This document shows positions 51,280 through 61,130 of a stretch of 64,000 nucleotides of DNA, one piece after another. The translations under genes and the position numbers were made by a program. The notes below the pieces were generated by a model, which had not been told where the DNA came from, searched no databases, and was given only the letters and a program-made list of their open reading frames with translations. Position 1 is the first letter of the stretch. The number at the start of each line of letters is the position of its first letter. The stretch covers positions 57,896 through 121,895 of the forward strand of contig NZ_BONX01000050.1 of NCBI RefSeq assembly GCF_016862935.1, written 5' to 3'. The stretch is from Plantactinospora mayteni (lineage in GTDB: Bacteria > Actinomycetota > Actinomycetes > Mycobacteriales > Micromonosporaceae).

Positions 51280-53658
51280 TCAGGTTGTCGGCTCGCTTTC
51301 CGGGGCGCGGCGGACGGGGGCGCGGCCGGCCGGCTGGGCGGGCTGCGGGCCCACCGGGCGGGCCGGCGGGATCGGCCGGGTCACCGACTCCAGGCAGGTG
51401 ACCCGGAGCTTCTCACCGTGGTGCAGCAACTCCAGGGCGTCGTCCGGCACGCCGTCGCGCAGCGAGTACGTCGCCTCGCGCGGCCGGACGTCGACCCGCA
51501 GGTGCACGCCCCGATAGCGGAGCGAGAACTCCAACCGGTCGATCCGGCTCGGCAGCCGAGGTGCGAAGGAGAGCGTCTCGGTGTGGTCACGCATGCCGCC
51601 GAACCCGGCCACCAGGGCGATCCAGGCCCCGGCCAGCGAGGCGACGTGCACACCGTCCCGGGTGTTCTGGTTGAGGTCGTGCAGGTCCATCAGGGCCGCC
51701 TCGCCCAGATAGTCGTGCGCGAGTTCGAGGTGCCCGGTCTCGGCCGCCAGTACCGCCTGGGTGCAGGCCGACAACGACGAGTCGCGGACCGTACGCCGCT
51801 CGTAGTAGGCGAAGTTGGCCGCCTTCTCCTCGTCGCTGAACGCGTCGCCGCGCCAGTGCATCGCCAGCACCAGATCGGCCTGCTTGATCACCTGTTTCCG
51901 GTACAGGTCGAAGTAGGGATAGTTGAGCAGCAGCGGGTACTGCTCCGGCGGGGTGTTCGCGAAGTCCCACTCCTGGAACCGGGTGAAGCCCTCCACCTGC
52001 GGGTGCACGCCCAGCTCCGGGTCGTACGGCAGGTGCATGTCGTGCGCGGCGTCCCGCCAGGCGGCCGTCTCCTCGTCGTCGACACCGAGTTTCCAGGCTT
52101 CCTCGCCGTGCCGGGTGGCGGCGTCGGCGGCGGCCAGCAGGTTCCGCTGGGCCATCAGGTTGGTGTAGACGTTGTCGTTCTTCACCGCCGTGTACTCGTC
52201 CGGACCGGTCACCCCGTCCAGGTGGAACCGGCCGTGCCGGTCGTGGTGCCCGAGGGACTGCCAGAGGCGGGCGGTCTCCACCAGCAGTTCGAGCCCGACC
52301 TCGCGTTCGAACTGCTGGTCGTCGGTCGCCTGCACGTACCGGCGTACCGCGTCGGCGATGTCGGCCGCGATGTGGAACCCGGCGGTGCCGGCCGGCCAGT
52401 ACGCCGAGGTCTCCTGGCCCCGGATGGTCCGCCACGGGAACGCGGCGCCGCGCAGTCCCAGCGTCCGGGCCCGCTCCTGGGCCAGGTGCAGGGTGGAGTG
52501 CCGCCAGCGCAGCGCGGAGGCGACCGCCGACGGCAGGGTGTAGGTCAGCACCGGAAGCACGAAGGTCTCGGTGTCCCAGAACGCGTGCCCGTCGTAGCCC
52601 GGCCCGGTCAGGCCCTTGGCCGCGATCGGCCGAAGCTCGGCCCGGGCGCCGGCCTGGAGCACGTGGAAGAGTCCGAACCGGACCGCCTGCTGCACCTCCG
52701 GATCGCCCTCGACCCGCACGTCGGAGTCGTCCCAGAAGGTGTCGAGATAGCCGCGCTGCTCGGTGCAGAGCCCGTCCCAGCCGGAGAACTTGGCGCCGGC
52801 CAGCGCCGCCGCCACCTGGTCGCGCAGCGCCGGGCGGGACCGCCGGCTCGACCAGCCGTACGCGACGAACTTGACCAGCCGAAGCTCCTCACCCGGCTTG
52901 ATCACGGAGGTGACGGTGGTCCGGGCCCAGTCCTCGTACGCCTCGGTGCCGACCAGCTTGCGTTCCGGCCCGTGCACCTCGTGGCTCATCGAGACGGCCA
53001 CCCGCAGCCCGCTCGCCTTGGTGCGGTGGATCAGCAGCGCGCCGTCGCTGTGCACGAGGTGCTCCTCGGACTGCAACGGCGACTCCAGCACCGCCGCCAC
53101 CCGGGGGTCCCGGCTCTGCGCCGGCAACTGCTCGTTGGCGACCAGTTCCGACTGGACGATCAGCCGCATCGGCCCGTCGACCGGCTCCACCCGGTATTCG
53201 ATCGCCGCCACCGAGCGCTGGGTGAACGAGACCAGCCGGGTCGAGCAGATCCGCACCGTACGCCCGGCCGGGGAGCGCCACTCGACCGACCGTTGCAGGG
53301 TGCCGCCGCGCAGGTCGAGCACCCGCTCGTGGCTGAGCAGTTCGCCGTACCGGACGTCGAAGGGCTCGTCGTCCACGAGCAGCCGGATCGGCTTGCCGTT
53401 GGTGACGTTGACGATCGTCTGGCCGGACTCGGGGAAGCCGTAGCCCGCCTCCGCGTACGGCAGTGGCCGCAGCTCGTAGAAGGAGTTCAGGTACGTCCCC
53501 GGCAGGCCGTGCGGCTCGCCCTCGTCGAGGTTGCCGCGCAGCCCGATGTGCCCGTTGGAGAGCGCGAACACCGACTCGGACTGGGCGAGTACGTCCAGGT
53601 CGAGCCGGGTCTCCCGGACGTGCCAGGGCTCGACGGGATAGGCCCGTTCCCGGATCAT
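51280..53658 (-). CDS. GH65 glycoside phosphorylase (trehalose/maltose/kojibiose type)
   Basis: A 792-residue cytoplasmic GH65 enzyme. It splits an alpha-glucoside with phosphate into glucose plus beta-glucose-1-phosphate. N-terminal beta-sandwich: SESVFALSNGHIGLRGNLDE and YLNSFYE. The (alpha/alpha)6 barrel has GYDGHAFWDTETFVLP, GAAFPWRTIRGQETSAYWP and the catalytic acid Glu488 in VTGPDEYTAVKNDNVYTN; KQADLVLAMHW and the phosphate-binding SLSACTQAVLAAE follow. ATG 53658 with GGAGG. The beta-phosphoglucomutase gene upstream converts the product to glucose-6-phosphate. Substrate specificity is not resolved. Confidence 0.93.
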   Translation of the reverse strand: MIRERAYPVEPWHVRETRLDLDVLAQSESVFALSNGHIGLRGNLDEGEPHGLPGTYLNSFYELRPLPYAEAGYGFPESGQTIVNVTNGKPIRLLVDDEPFDVRYGELLSHERVLDLRGGTLQRSVEWRSPAGRTVRICSTRLVSFTQRSVAAIEYRVEPVDGPMRLIVQSELVANEQLPAQSRDPRVAAVLESPLQSEEHLVHSDGALLIHRTKASGLRVAVSMSHEVHGPERKLVGTEAYEDWARTTVTSVIKPGEELRLVKFVAYGWSSRRSRPALRDQVAAALAGAKFSGWDGLCTEQRGYLDTFWDDSDVRVEGDPEVQQAVRFGLFHVLQAGARAELRPIAAKGLTGPGYDGHAFWDTETFVLPVLTYTLPSAVASALRWRHSTLHLAQERARTLGLRGAAFPWRTIRGQETSAYWPAGTAGFHIAADIADAVRRYVQATDDQQFEREVGLELLVETARLWQSLGHHDRHGRFHLDGVTGPDEYTAVKNDNVYTNLMAQRNLLAAADAATRHGEEAWKLGVDDEETAAWRDAAHDMHLPYDPELGVHPQVEGFTRFQEWDFANTPPEQYPLLLNYPYFDLYRKQVIKQADLVLAMHWRGDAFSDEEKAANFAYYERRTVRDSSLSACTQAVLAAETGHLELAHDYLGEAALMDLHDLNQNTRDGVHVASLAGAWIALVAGFGGMRDHTETLSFAPRLPSRIDRLEFSLRYRGVHLRVDVRPREATYSLRDGVPDDALELLHHGEKLRVTCLESVTRPIPPARPVGPQPAQPAGRAPVRRAPESEPTT

Positions 53659-53689
53659 CGGCGCCTCCTCGCAGTCAGCCTCCGCGCGG

Positions 53690-54538
53690 TCACCGGAGCA
53701 CCTCCGGCCCGGCGTCCGCTCTTCCGGCAGCACCCCGACCGGTCGCCGCTCGCTCCGTCGCCGCCGGGCCACCGTGGCGGTCGGAGTCGCCGCCATCCGC
53801 CTCGGTGAGTAGTTCGGACAGGTCGCGTACCACGATGTCGGCGCCGTGTTCGCGCAACGCGTCCGCCTGGCCCACCCGGTCGACCCCGACCACGTAACCG
53901 AAGTCGCCGGCCCGGCCCGCCGCCACCCCGGCCAGCGCGTCCTCGAAGACCACCGCCTGGTCGGGGCGGACCCCGAGCAGTTCGGCGCCGGCCAGGAAGG
54001 TGTCCGGATGGGGCTTGCCGCGCAGCCCGCTCAGCCGGGCGACCACGCCGTCCACCCGGGCCTCGACCAGGGGTTCGAGGCCGGCCGCCGCAATCACGTC
54101 CCGGGCGTTGGCACTGGCCGAGACGACGGCCCGGCGCAGCCCGGCCGCGCGCGCGGCGTGCAGGTAGTCCACCGATCCCTGGTACGGCAGGACACCGTCA
54201 TCGTGGATCCGCTGGAGCAGGACGACGTTCTTCCGGTTGCCGACCCCGTTGACGGTGTCGACGGTCGGCGGGTCGTCCGGCTCGCCCTCCGGCAGGGTGA
54301 TCTGCCGGGAGGCGAGGAACGTCCGCACCCCGTCGGCCCGGGGACGGCCGTCGACGTACCGGTTGTAGTCGTCGCCGGGGTCGTACGGCCGGAACGGCTC
54401 GCCGGTCGCCTCGGCGCGACGCCGGAGGAAGTCGTCGAAGGTCTCCGCCCAGGCGGCGTTGTGCACCCGGGCGGTCTGGGTCAACACACCGTCGAGGTCG
54501 AAGAGACAAGCGGTCACGTGCGCGGGTAGGCCCAACAC
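53690..54538 (-). CDS. pgmB: Beta-phosphoglucomutase (HAD family)
   Basis: A 282-residue HAD phosphatase-fold mutase. The nucleophile motif FDLDGVLTQTARVHNAAW has Asp14 and acid/base Asp16; motif II is VVSASAN, and motif III/IV are GKPHPDTFLAGAELLGV and VVFEDALAGVAAGRAGDFGYVVGVD. The cap region contains the long insert seen in trehalose/maltose operon enzymes (YDPGDDYNRYVDGRPRADGV). GTG 54538 is the best start. It lies 31 bp upstream of the GH65 gene on the same strand. C-terminal 30 residues are disordered Gly/Ala. Confidence 0.92.
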   Translation of the reverse strand: MLGLPAHVTACLFDLDGVLTQTARVHNAAWAETFDDFLRRRAEATGEPFRPYDPGDDYNRYVDGRPRADGVRTFLASRQITLPEGEPDDPPTVDTVNGVGNRKNVVLLQRIHDDGVLPYQGSVDYLHAARAAGLRRAVVSASANARDVIAAAGLEPLVEARVDGVVARLSGLRGKPHPDTFLAGAELLGVRPDQAVVFEDALAGVAAGRAGDFGYVVGVDRVGQADALREHGADIVVRDLSELLTEADGGDSDRHGGPAATERAATGRGAAGRADAGPEVLR

Positions 54539-54650
54539 GCCTAACAACCTAACCGGGAAGGCATCGCGCGGCACGGTTTCCGGTTCGGCCACGCCGATGC
54601 GCCGGACGGCTCCCTCCGGCGACCGAGGTCACCGGGGGGAGCCCGCTCGC

Positions 54651-56186
54651 TCAGCCGTGCTGGGCGTGTCCGGGCCCGCTCGGTGGCCGCCCCGGTCGCT
54701 GGCCCGGCTCGACCACCACGAACTGCCCCATCATGCCCTGGTCCTCGTGATAGAGCAGGTGGCAGTGGAACATGTACGGCATGTTCGGGTCGGGGTAGTC
54801 GGCGAACCGGGCGATGATCCGGATCGAGTCGCCGGCGGTGAGCAGCACGGTGTCCTTCCAGCCGGCCAACTCCGGCGGGGGTTCCCGACCGTCCACCGAG
54901 AGCACCTGGAACTGCACGTCGTGCACGTGGAAGCTGTGCGGCGTACCGTCCTGCTTCTCGATCTCCCAGACCTCGGTGCTGCCCCGGGTGACCGCGAAGT
55001 CGATCCGGTCCAGATCCATCCGCCGACCGTTGATCTGGCGCCCGCTCAGCCGGAACCGGCGGGTCTCGGCGGCCGACGCCGGGTCGAGCCGCTCGACCGG
55101 TACCAGCCGGTCCGGCACCTCCGGTGACGTCGCGAGGCTGGCGGCGGCCCGCAGTTCGAGTACGTCGAACGTGTCGTCGCCGCCGGTGAAGCGGTCGTTG
55201 ACGAAGTCGATCCCCTGGTTCGGCGGATAGCTGCGCAGCACCACCCGCTCGGCCGGCAGCATCGACACCACGACCTCGGCCCGCTCGCCGGGCGAGAGCC
55301 GGATCCGGCCGGTCCGGTGCGGACGTTCCAGCAGGCCGCCGTCGGTGCCGATCAGCTCGAAGGCGCGGTTGTCGGCGAACCCGAAGTCGTACGTCCGGGC
55401 GTTGGAGCCGTTGAGCAGCCGCAGCCGGACCCGTTCGGTGCTGACGTCCAGGTACGGCCCGACCGTCCCGTTGACCAGCAGGGTGTCGCCGAGGATGCCG
55501 ATCCCGCCCAGCTCGGAGTTCGCCTCGTCGAGTCGCCCGTCGGACTCGAACTTCCGGTCCTGCACGATCACCGGGATGTCGTCGACGCCGTACCGGCGGG
55601 GCAGTGCCAGCGCGGCCGACGGCTCGTCGTCCAGGATGAACATCCCGGCCAGTCCCCGGTAGACGTGCTCGGCGGTCTCGCCGTGCGGGTGCGGGTGGTA
55701 CCAGAGCGTGGCGGCGGGCTGGTCGACCTTCCAGTACGGCGACCAGGTCGCGCCGGGCCGGACCATCTGGTGCGGGCCGCCGTCCATCACCGCCGGCAGG
55801 TGCATGCCGTGCCAGTGCACGCTGGTCGGCCGGCCGACCCCGTTGACCACGTTGACCAGCACCTGCTCGCCGCGCTTGGCCCGCAGGGTCGGTCCCAGGT
55901 AGTCGCCGTTGAAGCCCCACGTGGCGGTCGGGCCGCCCTGGCCGAAGTCGCGCTGGCCGGGCTGGGCCCGCAGGTCGAAGACCCGGCGCCCCTGCCCGTC
56001 GATCCGCGACTCGGCAAGCGGCGGTACGGCGAGCCGGTTGACGAAGTCGACCTCCCCACGGGTGTCGACGACCTTCCCGGTCCAGACCCAGGTGCCCACC
56101 GCCGTGCCGACCCCGCAGAGCAGCAGTGCGACCGAGAAGACTCCGAGCAGCACCCGGAGCCAGAGCCGTGATCCCCCGCCGGCCAT
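54651..56186 (-). CDS. Second multicopper oxidase, membrane-anchored
   Basis: A 511-residue copper oxidase paralogous to the one at 13.1-14.6 kb. It starts at ATG 56186 after GGGGAGG (an ATG 18 bp upstream lacks a ribosome site). An N-terminal helix LWLRVLLGVFSVALLLCGVGTAV without twin arginines suggests Sec export and anchoring. Copper ligands: SVHWHGMHLP, WYHPHPHGET, SFHVHDVQF (T1 and T3 His) and FHCHLLYHEDQGMMGQF. The C-terminus GHAQHG adds a small His tail. Function as cuprous or phenol oxidase outside the membrane. Confidence 0.93.
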   Translation of the reverse strand: MAGGGSRLWLRVLLGVFSVALLLCGVGTAVGTWVWTGKVVDTRGEVDFVNRLAVPPLAESRIDGQGRRVFDLRAQPGQRDFGQGGPTATWGFNGDYLGPTLRAKRGEQVLVNVVNGVGRPTSVHWHGMHLPAVMDGGPHQMVRPGATWSPYWKVDQPAATLWYHPHPHGETAEHVYRGLAGMFILDDEPSAALALPRRYGVDDIPVIVQDRKFESDGRLDEANSELGGIGILGDTLLVNGTVGPYLDVSTERVRLRLLNGSNARTYDFGFADNRAFELIGTDGGLLERPHRTGRIRLSPGERAEVVVSMLPAERVVLRSYPPNQGIDFVNDRFTGGDDTFDVLELRAAASLATSPEVPDRLVPVERLDPASAAETRRFRLSGRQINGRRMDLDRIDFAVTRGSTEVWEIEKQDGTPHSFHVHDVQFQVLSVDGREPPPELAGWKDTVLLTAGDSIRIIARFADYPDPNMPYMFHCHLLYHEDQGMMGQFVVVEPGQRPGRPPSGPGHAQHG

Positions 56187-56392
56187 TTTCCGACACCTCC
56201 CCATAACTCAGATGACTACATGTAGCCTGCCTTCGTATTGGGGCGTCGTCCATCCCGGGCGACGGAACTCAGGGACGGTTCAGGGAGACCCGGACACGCC
56301 TCTCCGGGGAGCCGCAACCCCACCGGGACCGGCGACGACACATCGGCTGCCGCACGCCGGGACGGCGACAACCGGCACGGCCCCGGGCGGCC

Positions 56393-57562
56393 TCAGAAGA
56401 GGCTGCCCAGGCTACGCAGGATCTCCGCGTAGAAGTTGCCGTCGATGCTGCGGAAGAACGCGTACGGCTGCTCCGGGTCGCCGAAGAACGGTCGCAGTGT
56501 CCAGGCCAACTGGGTGCCGACGAACCCGAACAACAGGATCCAGATGTAGAGCAGCGTCATGCTCGCCGGACGGGGGCCGCCGGACGGGGACTGCGCCGCT
56601 CCCGGCCGGCCGATCGGGTACGGGTCGGCCGCGCGGTAGCCGTACTGCGGCACGAACTGCCCGGGCGCCGGCTGGACCGGGCCCGGCACCACCTGCATCG
56701 TGGCCGGCTGGCCTGGCACCAGCTGTGCCGGCGCCGGCTGGACCGGAGCCGCCGGTACGGGAGCCGTCGCCTCGGCCGGAGCCGGAGTGGCGACCGCCGG
56801 CTGGGCGGGCGTGGCCGGTACGGGCTGGGCGGGCGTCACGGGTGCGGGCTGGACGGGCGGGGTCGGCCCGTCCCCGTTGGCCGTAGTCGCCGGGGCCTCG
56901 CCGTTCACCGCACCGACCGCGACCGGCACCTGCTGGGGTACCGCGACCGGCTGGGGCGCCACCCAGGCGCTACCCGGGGCGGCCCCGGCCGGCTGCACCG
57001 CCGGTTGGCCGGCACCCACGACGGCGGCCGGCTGGCCGGCGGTGGCGGCGGCGGTCGGAGCGAGCAGGCCGTGCGCGTTGAGCACCTGCATGCCACCGGT
57101 CAGGAAGCGGAGCCCGACCAGCGCCGACAGGGTCAGGATCGCCACGTTGAGCAGCTTGAAGAAGGCGTAGTCCGGCGCGGTGATCAGAAAGAAGAGGCTG
57201 ATCGGCGCGAACGCCACGGCCAGCATCGAGGTGACCGTGATCGCCACCATCACCATCGAGATGGCCTGCCGGACCGACAGCCGGGCCCCGAAGACCAGGT
57301 TGAACAGGTACAGCGTGGGCAGGCAGATGGCCAGGGTGACCAGGAACAGCAGCGGCAGCTTCACCGCCGAGGTCAGGGCCATCAGGACACTGTGGAAGGC
57401 ACCGAGTACGGCGCCGTAACAGGCCAGCGCGATCGCCGAACTGGCCAGCATCTGGCCGGTGAGCCCGTTGAGGTCGCGCTCTTCGACGATCTGCTGCCAC
57501 ACACTCTGCCGGTCGCGGAGAATCCGCTCGATCACGAGCAGGCCGGGTCGTTCCTGTGACAC
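56393..57562 (-). CDS. Multi-pass membrane protein with long Pro/Ala loop
   Basis: A 389-residue protein of an actinobacterial family whose domain I recall but cannot name with certainty (sometimes labelled actin-binding WH2-like). N-terminal cytosolic helix ERPGLLVIERILRDRQSVWQQI; four helices (ASSAIALACYGAVLG, LPLLFLVTLAICLPTLYLFNL, SMVMVAITVTSMLAVAFAP, LLNVAILTLSALVGLRFL); a 170-residue Pro/Ala/Gln-rich disordered loop; and a final helix LLYIWILLFGFVGTQLAWTL with FYAEILRSLG. The Yip1-like layout suggests a membrane-organising role. Confidence 0.7.
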   Translation of the reverse strand: MSQERPGLLVIERILRDRQSVWQQIVEERDLNGLTGQMLASSAIALACYGAVLGAFHSVLMALTSAVKLPLLFLVTLAICLPTLYLFNLVFGARLSVRQAISMVMVAITVTSMLAVAFAPISLFFLITAPDYAFFKLLNVAILTLSALVGLRFLTGGMQVLNAHGLLAPTAAATAGQPAAVVGAGQPAVQPAGAAPGSAWVAPQPVAVPQQVPVAVGAVNGEAPATTANGDGPTPPVQPAPVTPAQPVPATPAQPAVATPAPAEATAPVPAAPVQPAPAQLVPGQPATMQVVPGPVQPAPGQFVPQYGYRAADPYPIGRPGAAQSPSGGPRPASMTLLYIWILLFGFVGTQLAWTLRPFFGDPEQPYAFFRSIDGNFYAEILRSLGSLF

Positions 57563-57629
57563 GAGCGGATCTCCTAACGAGGGACCACCATGGACGGGGA
57601 ATCGATAGACGTTAAGGGACGTGGGACGC

Positions 57630-58946
57630 TCAACGCCACCCCACGTCGATCCGGTCGCCGCGCTCGTCGAAGAAGTGCACCGCGTCCATGCGTACCGAGA
57701 CGGCCATCGGGTGGCCGGAGTTGACCGCCGGATACGGCGCCAGCCGTACCGCGAGTTCGGCCGGGCGCCGGTGGTGCCGACCCGGGTCGTTCAGCACGCT
57801 GTCCCGGGCGCCCCGGGCCGCCGGGGCGGGCTGCCCCGGGCCAACGGCCCGCCCGGTCAGCCGCTGCATCACCTGGCCCAGTCGCCGGAGCCCCCGACCG
57901 GCTCCGGTGGGACGCTCGTCGGTCACCGGGCCGCCCAGGTCGTCGACGACGATCGCGGTCGCCCCGATGTCGAGGAACGCCAGCGACTCGTGCCCGTGGT
58001 GCTCCAGGTATCGGATCCGCCCCTGCAACACGTCGCCCGGCGTGTCCGGGGCCACCGGGGTCAGCGCCTCGGCCCGCATCCCGACCACGATCCGCTCGCC
58101 GTGGTAGTGCGCCACCGCCCGGGCCCGGATGTCGTCCCAGGGCAGATAGAGCGCCTGCTCACCGAGGTTGAGCGTGACGTACCGGTCGAGGTGCACGTAG
58201 ACGGTCGCCTCCAGCAGGTTCATCCGGGGGCTGCCCAGGAACGCGGCGACGTAGAGGGTGGCCGGCCGGCCGTACACCTGGGTCGGGGTGCCGACGTCCT
58301 GGAGTACGCCCTTGCGCATGATCGCCACCCGGTCGGCCATGGTCAGCGCCTCGGCCTGGTCGTGGGTGACGTAGATGGTGCTGACCCCGAGTTCGCGGAC
58401 CAACCCGGAGATCTCCGCCCGCAGCTCCGCCCGCAGGCCGCTGTCCAGGTTGGAGAGCGGCTCGTCCATCAGGAACAGCCCGGGGCGCCGGACGATGGCC
58501 CGGCCCATCGCCACCCGCTGCCGCTGCCCGCCGGAGAGTTGGCTGGGCTTGCGGCCGAGTACGTCGCCGATGCCGAGCGCACTCGCCACGTCGGCCACCC
58601 GCTCACCGCGCGGCCCTTCCTCGACTCCGGAGAGCCGGAGCGGGAAGGCAATGTTCGCGCCCACCGACATATGCGGATACAGCGCGAAATCCTGGAAGAC
58701 CATGGCAATTCCGCGTTCCCGTGGCGGCAGGTCGTTCGCCAGTTCGCCGTCGAGCAACACGGCGCCGGTACTCGGGTCCTCCAGGCCGGCGACCATCCTG
58801 AGTACGGTGGACTTTCCGCAGCCCGAAGGCCCGAGCAACACCATGAACTCGCCGTCGTTGACGTCGAGACTGACGTTGTCGACCGCCACTGTCCCATCCG
58901 GGAATACCTTCGTGACGTCTTTGAGCGCGACGGTAGTCACCGTCAC
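57630..58946 (-). CDS. Sugar ABC transporter ATPase (MsmK/UgpC type)
   Basis: A 438-residue ATPase of CUT1 sugar transporters. Walker A GPSGCGKST (39-47), Q-loop FQDFALYPHMSV, signature LSGGQRQRVAMGRA, Walker B LFLMDEPLSNLD and the H-loop THDQAEAL are all intact. The C-terminal regulatory domain carries an unusual insert of about 75 residues (PVTDERPTGAG, RGARDSVLNDPGRHHRRP) before MDAVHFFDE. No permease or binding protein is nearby; in actinomycetes one such ATPase serves many transporters. GTG start. Confidence 0.93.
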   Translation of the reverse strand: MTVTTVALKDVTKVFPDGTVAVDNVSLDVNDGEFMVLLGPSGCGKSTVLRMVAGLEDPSTGAVLLDGELANDLPPRERGIAMVFQDFALYPHMSVGANIAFPLRLSGVEEGPRGERVADVASALGIGDVLGRKPSQLSGGQRQRVAMGRAIVRRPGLFLMDEPLSNLDSGLRAELRAEISGLVRELGVSTIYVTHDQAEALTMADRVAIMRKGVLQDVGTPTQVYGRPATLYVAAFLGSPRMNLLEATVYVHLDRYVTLNLGEQALYLPWDDIRARAVAHYHGERIVVGMRAEALTPVAPDTPGDVLQGRIRYLEHHGHESLAFLDIGATAIVVDDLGGPVTDERPTGAGRGLRRLGQVMQRLTGRAVGPGQPAPAARGARDSVLNDPGRHHRRPAELAVRLAPYPAVNSGHPMAVSVRMDAVHFFDERGDRIDVGWR

Positions 58947-59045
58947 CTCCCCGCAGCGTAATGGCCGGCCCCGGAATGACTGTGACGAGGATCATCACAG
59001 AAGCCCATCGGGTAAACGTGCCATGTTCACGTTGTGACATCACGG

Positions 59046-61130
59046 TTACCAGACTCGATTCGACCTCCGCTGATGCAACTTCCACCGGCTGGTCGGCGGC
59101 GGCTCGGTGTCGGAGGTGCCGAACTCGGCGTGCCGGGGCAGTCCGGTCCACTGCGCGCCGCCATCCCGGAGGAAGTACTCCAGTCCGGGGTCCCAGGTGT
59201 GGCCGGCCGGCCGGCGCTGATAGACGTAGCCGAGCGGATGGGTCCGGTAGACCAGCCCGCCGGCCCGGCGGACCCGGTCGATCAGCCCCCGGTCGACCGA
59301 ACTCGGCACCGGCCGCCAGCCGCCGACCTCGGCCAGGTCGCCCCTTCCGATCAGGATCGTGCCGCCGGCGACGACCGGGGCGAAGCTCTCCGCCGCCCCC
59401 GCGTCCCGCCGTACGGTGGTGTCCAGCGCGCCGAGATGGACGAACTCGGCCGCCTTGCCGACCATCGTCGCGCCGGAGTGGTGCCGGGCGAGGACGAGGT
59501 CCCAGACGTGCTCCGGCCCGTACGTGTCGTCGTCGTCGAACTTCGTCACCAGGGTTCCCCGGGCCCGGGCGGTCGCCGCGACCATCGCCTCGCCGAAGCT
59601 CTGCCCGGCCGGTACCTCGACGACCTCGACCGGCCGCCCGCAGTCGGCCAGCCGCTGGCGCAACTCCACCGGCAGGCCCACCCCGTGCAGGCAGAGCACG
59701 ATCTCCAGCTCCGGATAGCTCTGCGCCGCCACGGTGGCGACCGCGTCGAGGACGTGCTCCAGCCGGCGGGTCACCAGCAGCACCGAGACCGACGGCAGCG
59801 CGGCGAGGCCGGGAAAGGTGGCCGCCGCCAGCCGGGGTAGCGCGAAGCCCCGGGCGTGCCGGCGCAACACCGCCCGACGCTGGCGTACCGCCCGGGCCTC
59901 CCAGTCCAGCTCGGTCTGCGGGTCGGGTCGGCCGGTCGGCCGGTCGGGCAGCGGGGCGCGGAGCAGTTCGACCACCTCGTCGGCCAACTGCGCCCGGCAG
60001 GACACCGGCAGGCCGGGAGCCCGCACGAGTACGCCGGTCAGCGCGAGGTGCAGGAGCAACGCGGCCTCGGCCCGGGGCCGCACACCGGGTACCGGGGCGC
60101 AGTCGAGCAGCCCGATCCCGGCCAGTGCCGACCGGGTCTGCTCGGTCAGCCACGGCCGGTCGAGTCGACCCTGACAGTCCAGCCCGGCCGGTCCCCGGAT
60201 CCGCCAGCTCCCGCCGTCCGGTCCCGGGGCGAAGGTCAGCTCGGCCCGGGGGGCGGCCGGCCCGAACGGCCCGTACCGGCCGACCGGCACCGCGTGTTCG
60301 GCGTCGAGCAGTACCGGCCCGGTCCGGCCGCCGTCCTCGGTGTCCGGCACGCCCAGCCGGTCGACGGTCAGCCCGGCCCGGTACGCCGTCCCGGCCCCGT
60401 CCCCGGCCACCGACGGGTCGCGGCCGTCCGGCCGGAGCACCAGGTCGTACGCCCGGACCGCCGGGTTGCCGGGCAACTCCCCGGCGACGACCGCGAGGTT
60501 GGGTCCGGCACCCAGCCAGCCGGGGAAGACGTCCTGGGCGGTCACCTCCGGACTGCCCGGGGTCGGCAGTGGACGGATCGGGGTGAGCAGCGGCAACACG
60601 GCTGCCAACACCGAACGGAGCGGTACGGACCAGCGCAGCTCGATCTCGACCACCGCCCGGCCCCGGTCGTGCCGGGGCAGCGTGACCCGCTGGGCGAGCA
60701 GGTGCGGCACCGGTCCGAGCCGGCCGGACCAGCCGCGCTGCGGGATCTCCCAGTCCTGCACGGCGACGGTGACCCGGCGTACCCGGGTCAGCCCGACCGG
60801 ATGGTCGAGCAGATGCCGCAGCCAGGTCACCGACCGGGCGGCGACGGCCATCCGGCCGACGAACATCCGGTGCCAGGCCGGACCCGGCCGGGCCATTCCG
60901 GACCGGTCGGCACCGGCCGCCGGGCCCTGGCCGGGCATCCGGGTCAACGGGCCCTGGCCGGGTATCCGCGTCGACGGGCTCTGCCCGGGCACCCGGTGCG
61001 GTGCGGGCGGGCCGGGTATCTCGGTCAGTCGGGAGCCGAGCGTGACCAGCGGCCACCGCCGCCGGCCGTCGGGTTCGCCGACGGCAACCCGCCAGCGGAG
61101 GTACTTCTCCGGGTCGTCCCTGCCTGGCAC
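59046..61130 (-). CDS. Large protein with C-terminal GT2 glycosyltransferase domain
   Basis: A 694-residue cytoplasmic protein. Residues 1-35 and 85-430 form an unassigned region, including a WRVAVG/WEIPQRGWSG start and DLVLRPDGRDPS. Residues 46-72 are three 9-residue repeats (RxPGQxPxT). From about 440 on is a GT2 (GT-A) domain: LPSVSVLLVTRRLEHVLDAVATVAAQSYPELEIVLCLHG, TLVTKFDDDDTYGPEHVWDLV (D-x-D metal site), TTVRRDAG and GGWRPVPSSVDRGLIDRVRRAGGLVYRTHPLGYVY. It lacks membrane helices. It is divergent from another GT2 gene, so both may act in surface polymer synthesis. Confidence 0.8.
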   Translation of the reverse strand: MPGRDDPEKYLRWRVAVGEPDGRRRWPLVTLGSRLTEIPGPPAPHRVPGQSPSTRIPGQGPLTRMPGQGPAAGADRSGMARPGPAWHRMFVGRMAVAARSVTWLRHLLDHPVGLTRVRRVTVAVQDWEIPQRGWSGRLGPVPHLLAQRVTLPRHDRGRAVVEIELRWSVPLRSVLAAVLPLLTPIRPLPTPGSPEVTAQDVFPGWLGAGPNLAVVAGELPGNPAVRAYDLVLRPDGRDPSVAGDGAGTAYRAGLTVDRLGVPDTEDGGRTGPVLLDAEHAVPVGRYGPFGPAAPRAELTFAPGPDGGSWRIRGPAGLDCQGRLDRPWLTEQTRSALAGIGLLDCAPVPGVRPRAEAALLLHLALTGVLVRAPGLPVSCRAQLADEVVELLRAPLPDRPTGRPDPQTELDWEARAVRQRRAVLRRHARGFALPRLAAATFPGLAALPSVSVLLVTRRLEHVLDAVATVAAQSYPELEIVLCLHGVGLPVELRQRLADCGRPVEVVEVPAGQSFGEAMVAATARARGTLVTKFDDDDTYGPEHVWDLVLARHHSGATMVGKAAEFVHLGALDTTVRRDAGAAESFAPVVAGGTILIGRGDLAEVGGWRPVPSSVDRGLIDRVRRAGGLVYRTHPLGYVYQRRPAGHTWDPGLEYFLRDGGAQWTGLPRHAEFGTSDTEPPPTSRWKLHQRRSNRVW
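60915..60995. repeat. Three 27-bp tandem repeats
   Basis: In-frame repeats encode RVPGQSPST, RIPGQGPLT and RMPGQGPAA in the N-terminal part of the GT2 protein. Similar in kind to other short duplications in the window. Confidence 0.85.

Noticed and set aside
51418..53808. Long plus-strand frame across GH65
   Set aside because: Antisense to a complete GH65 enzyme with catalytic motifs.
58981..58999. TGTGA-N9-TCACA as a CRP site upstream of the ABC ATPase
   Set aside because: Spacing is 9 and not 6; no further support.
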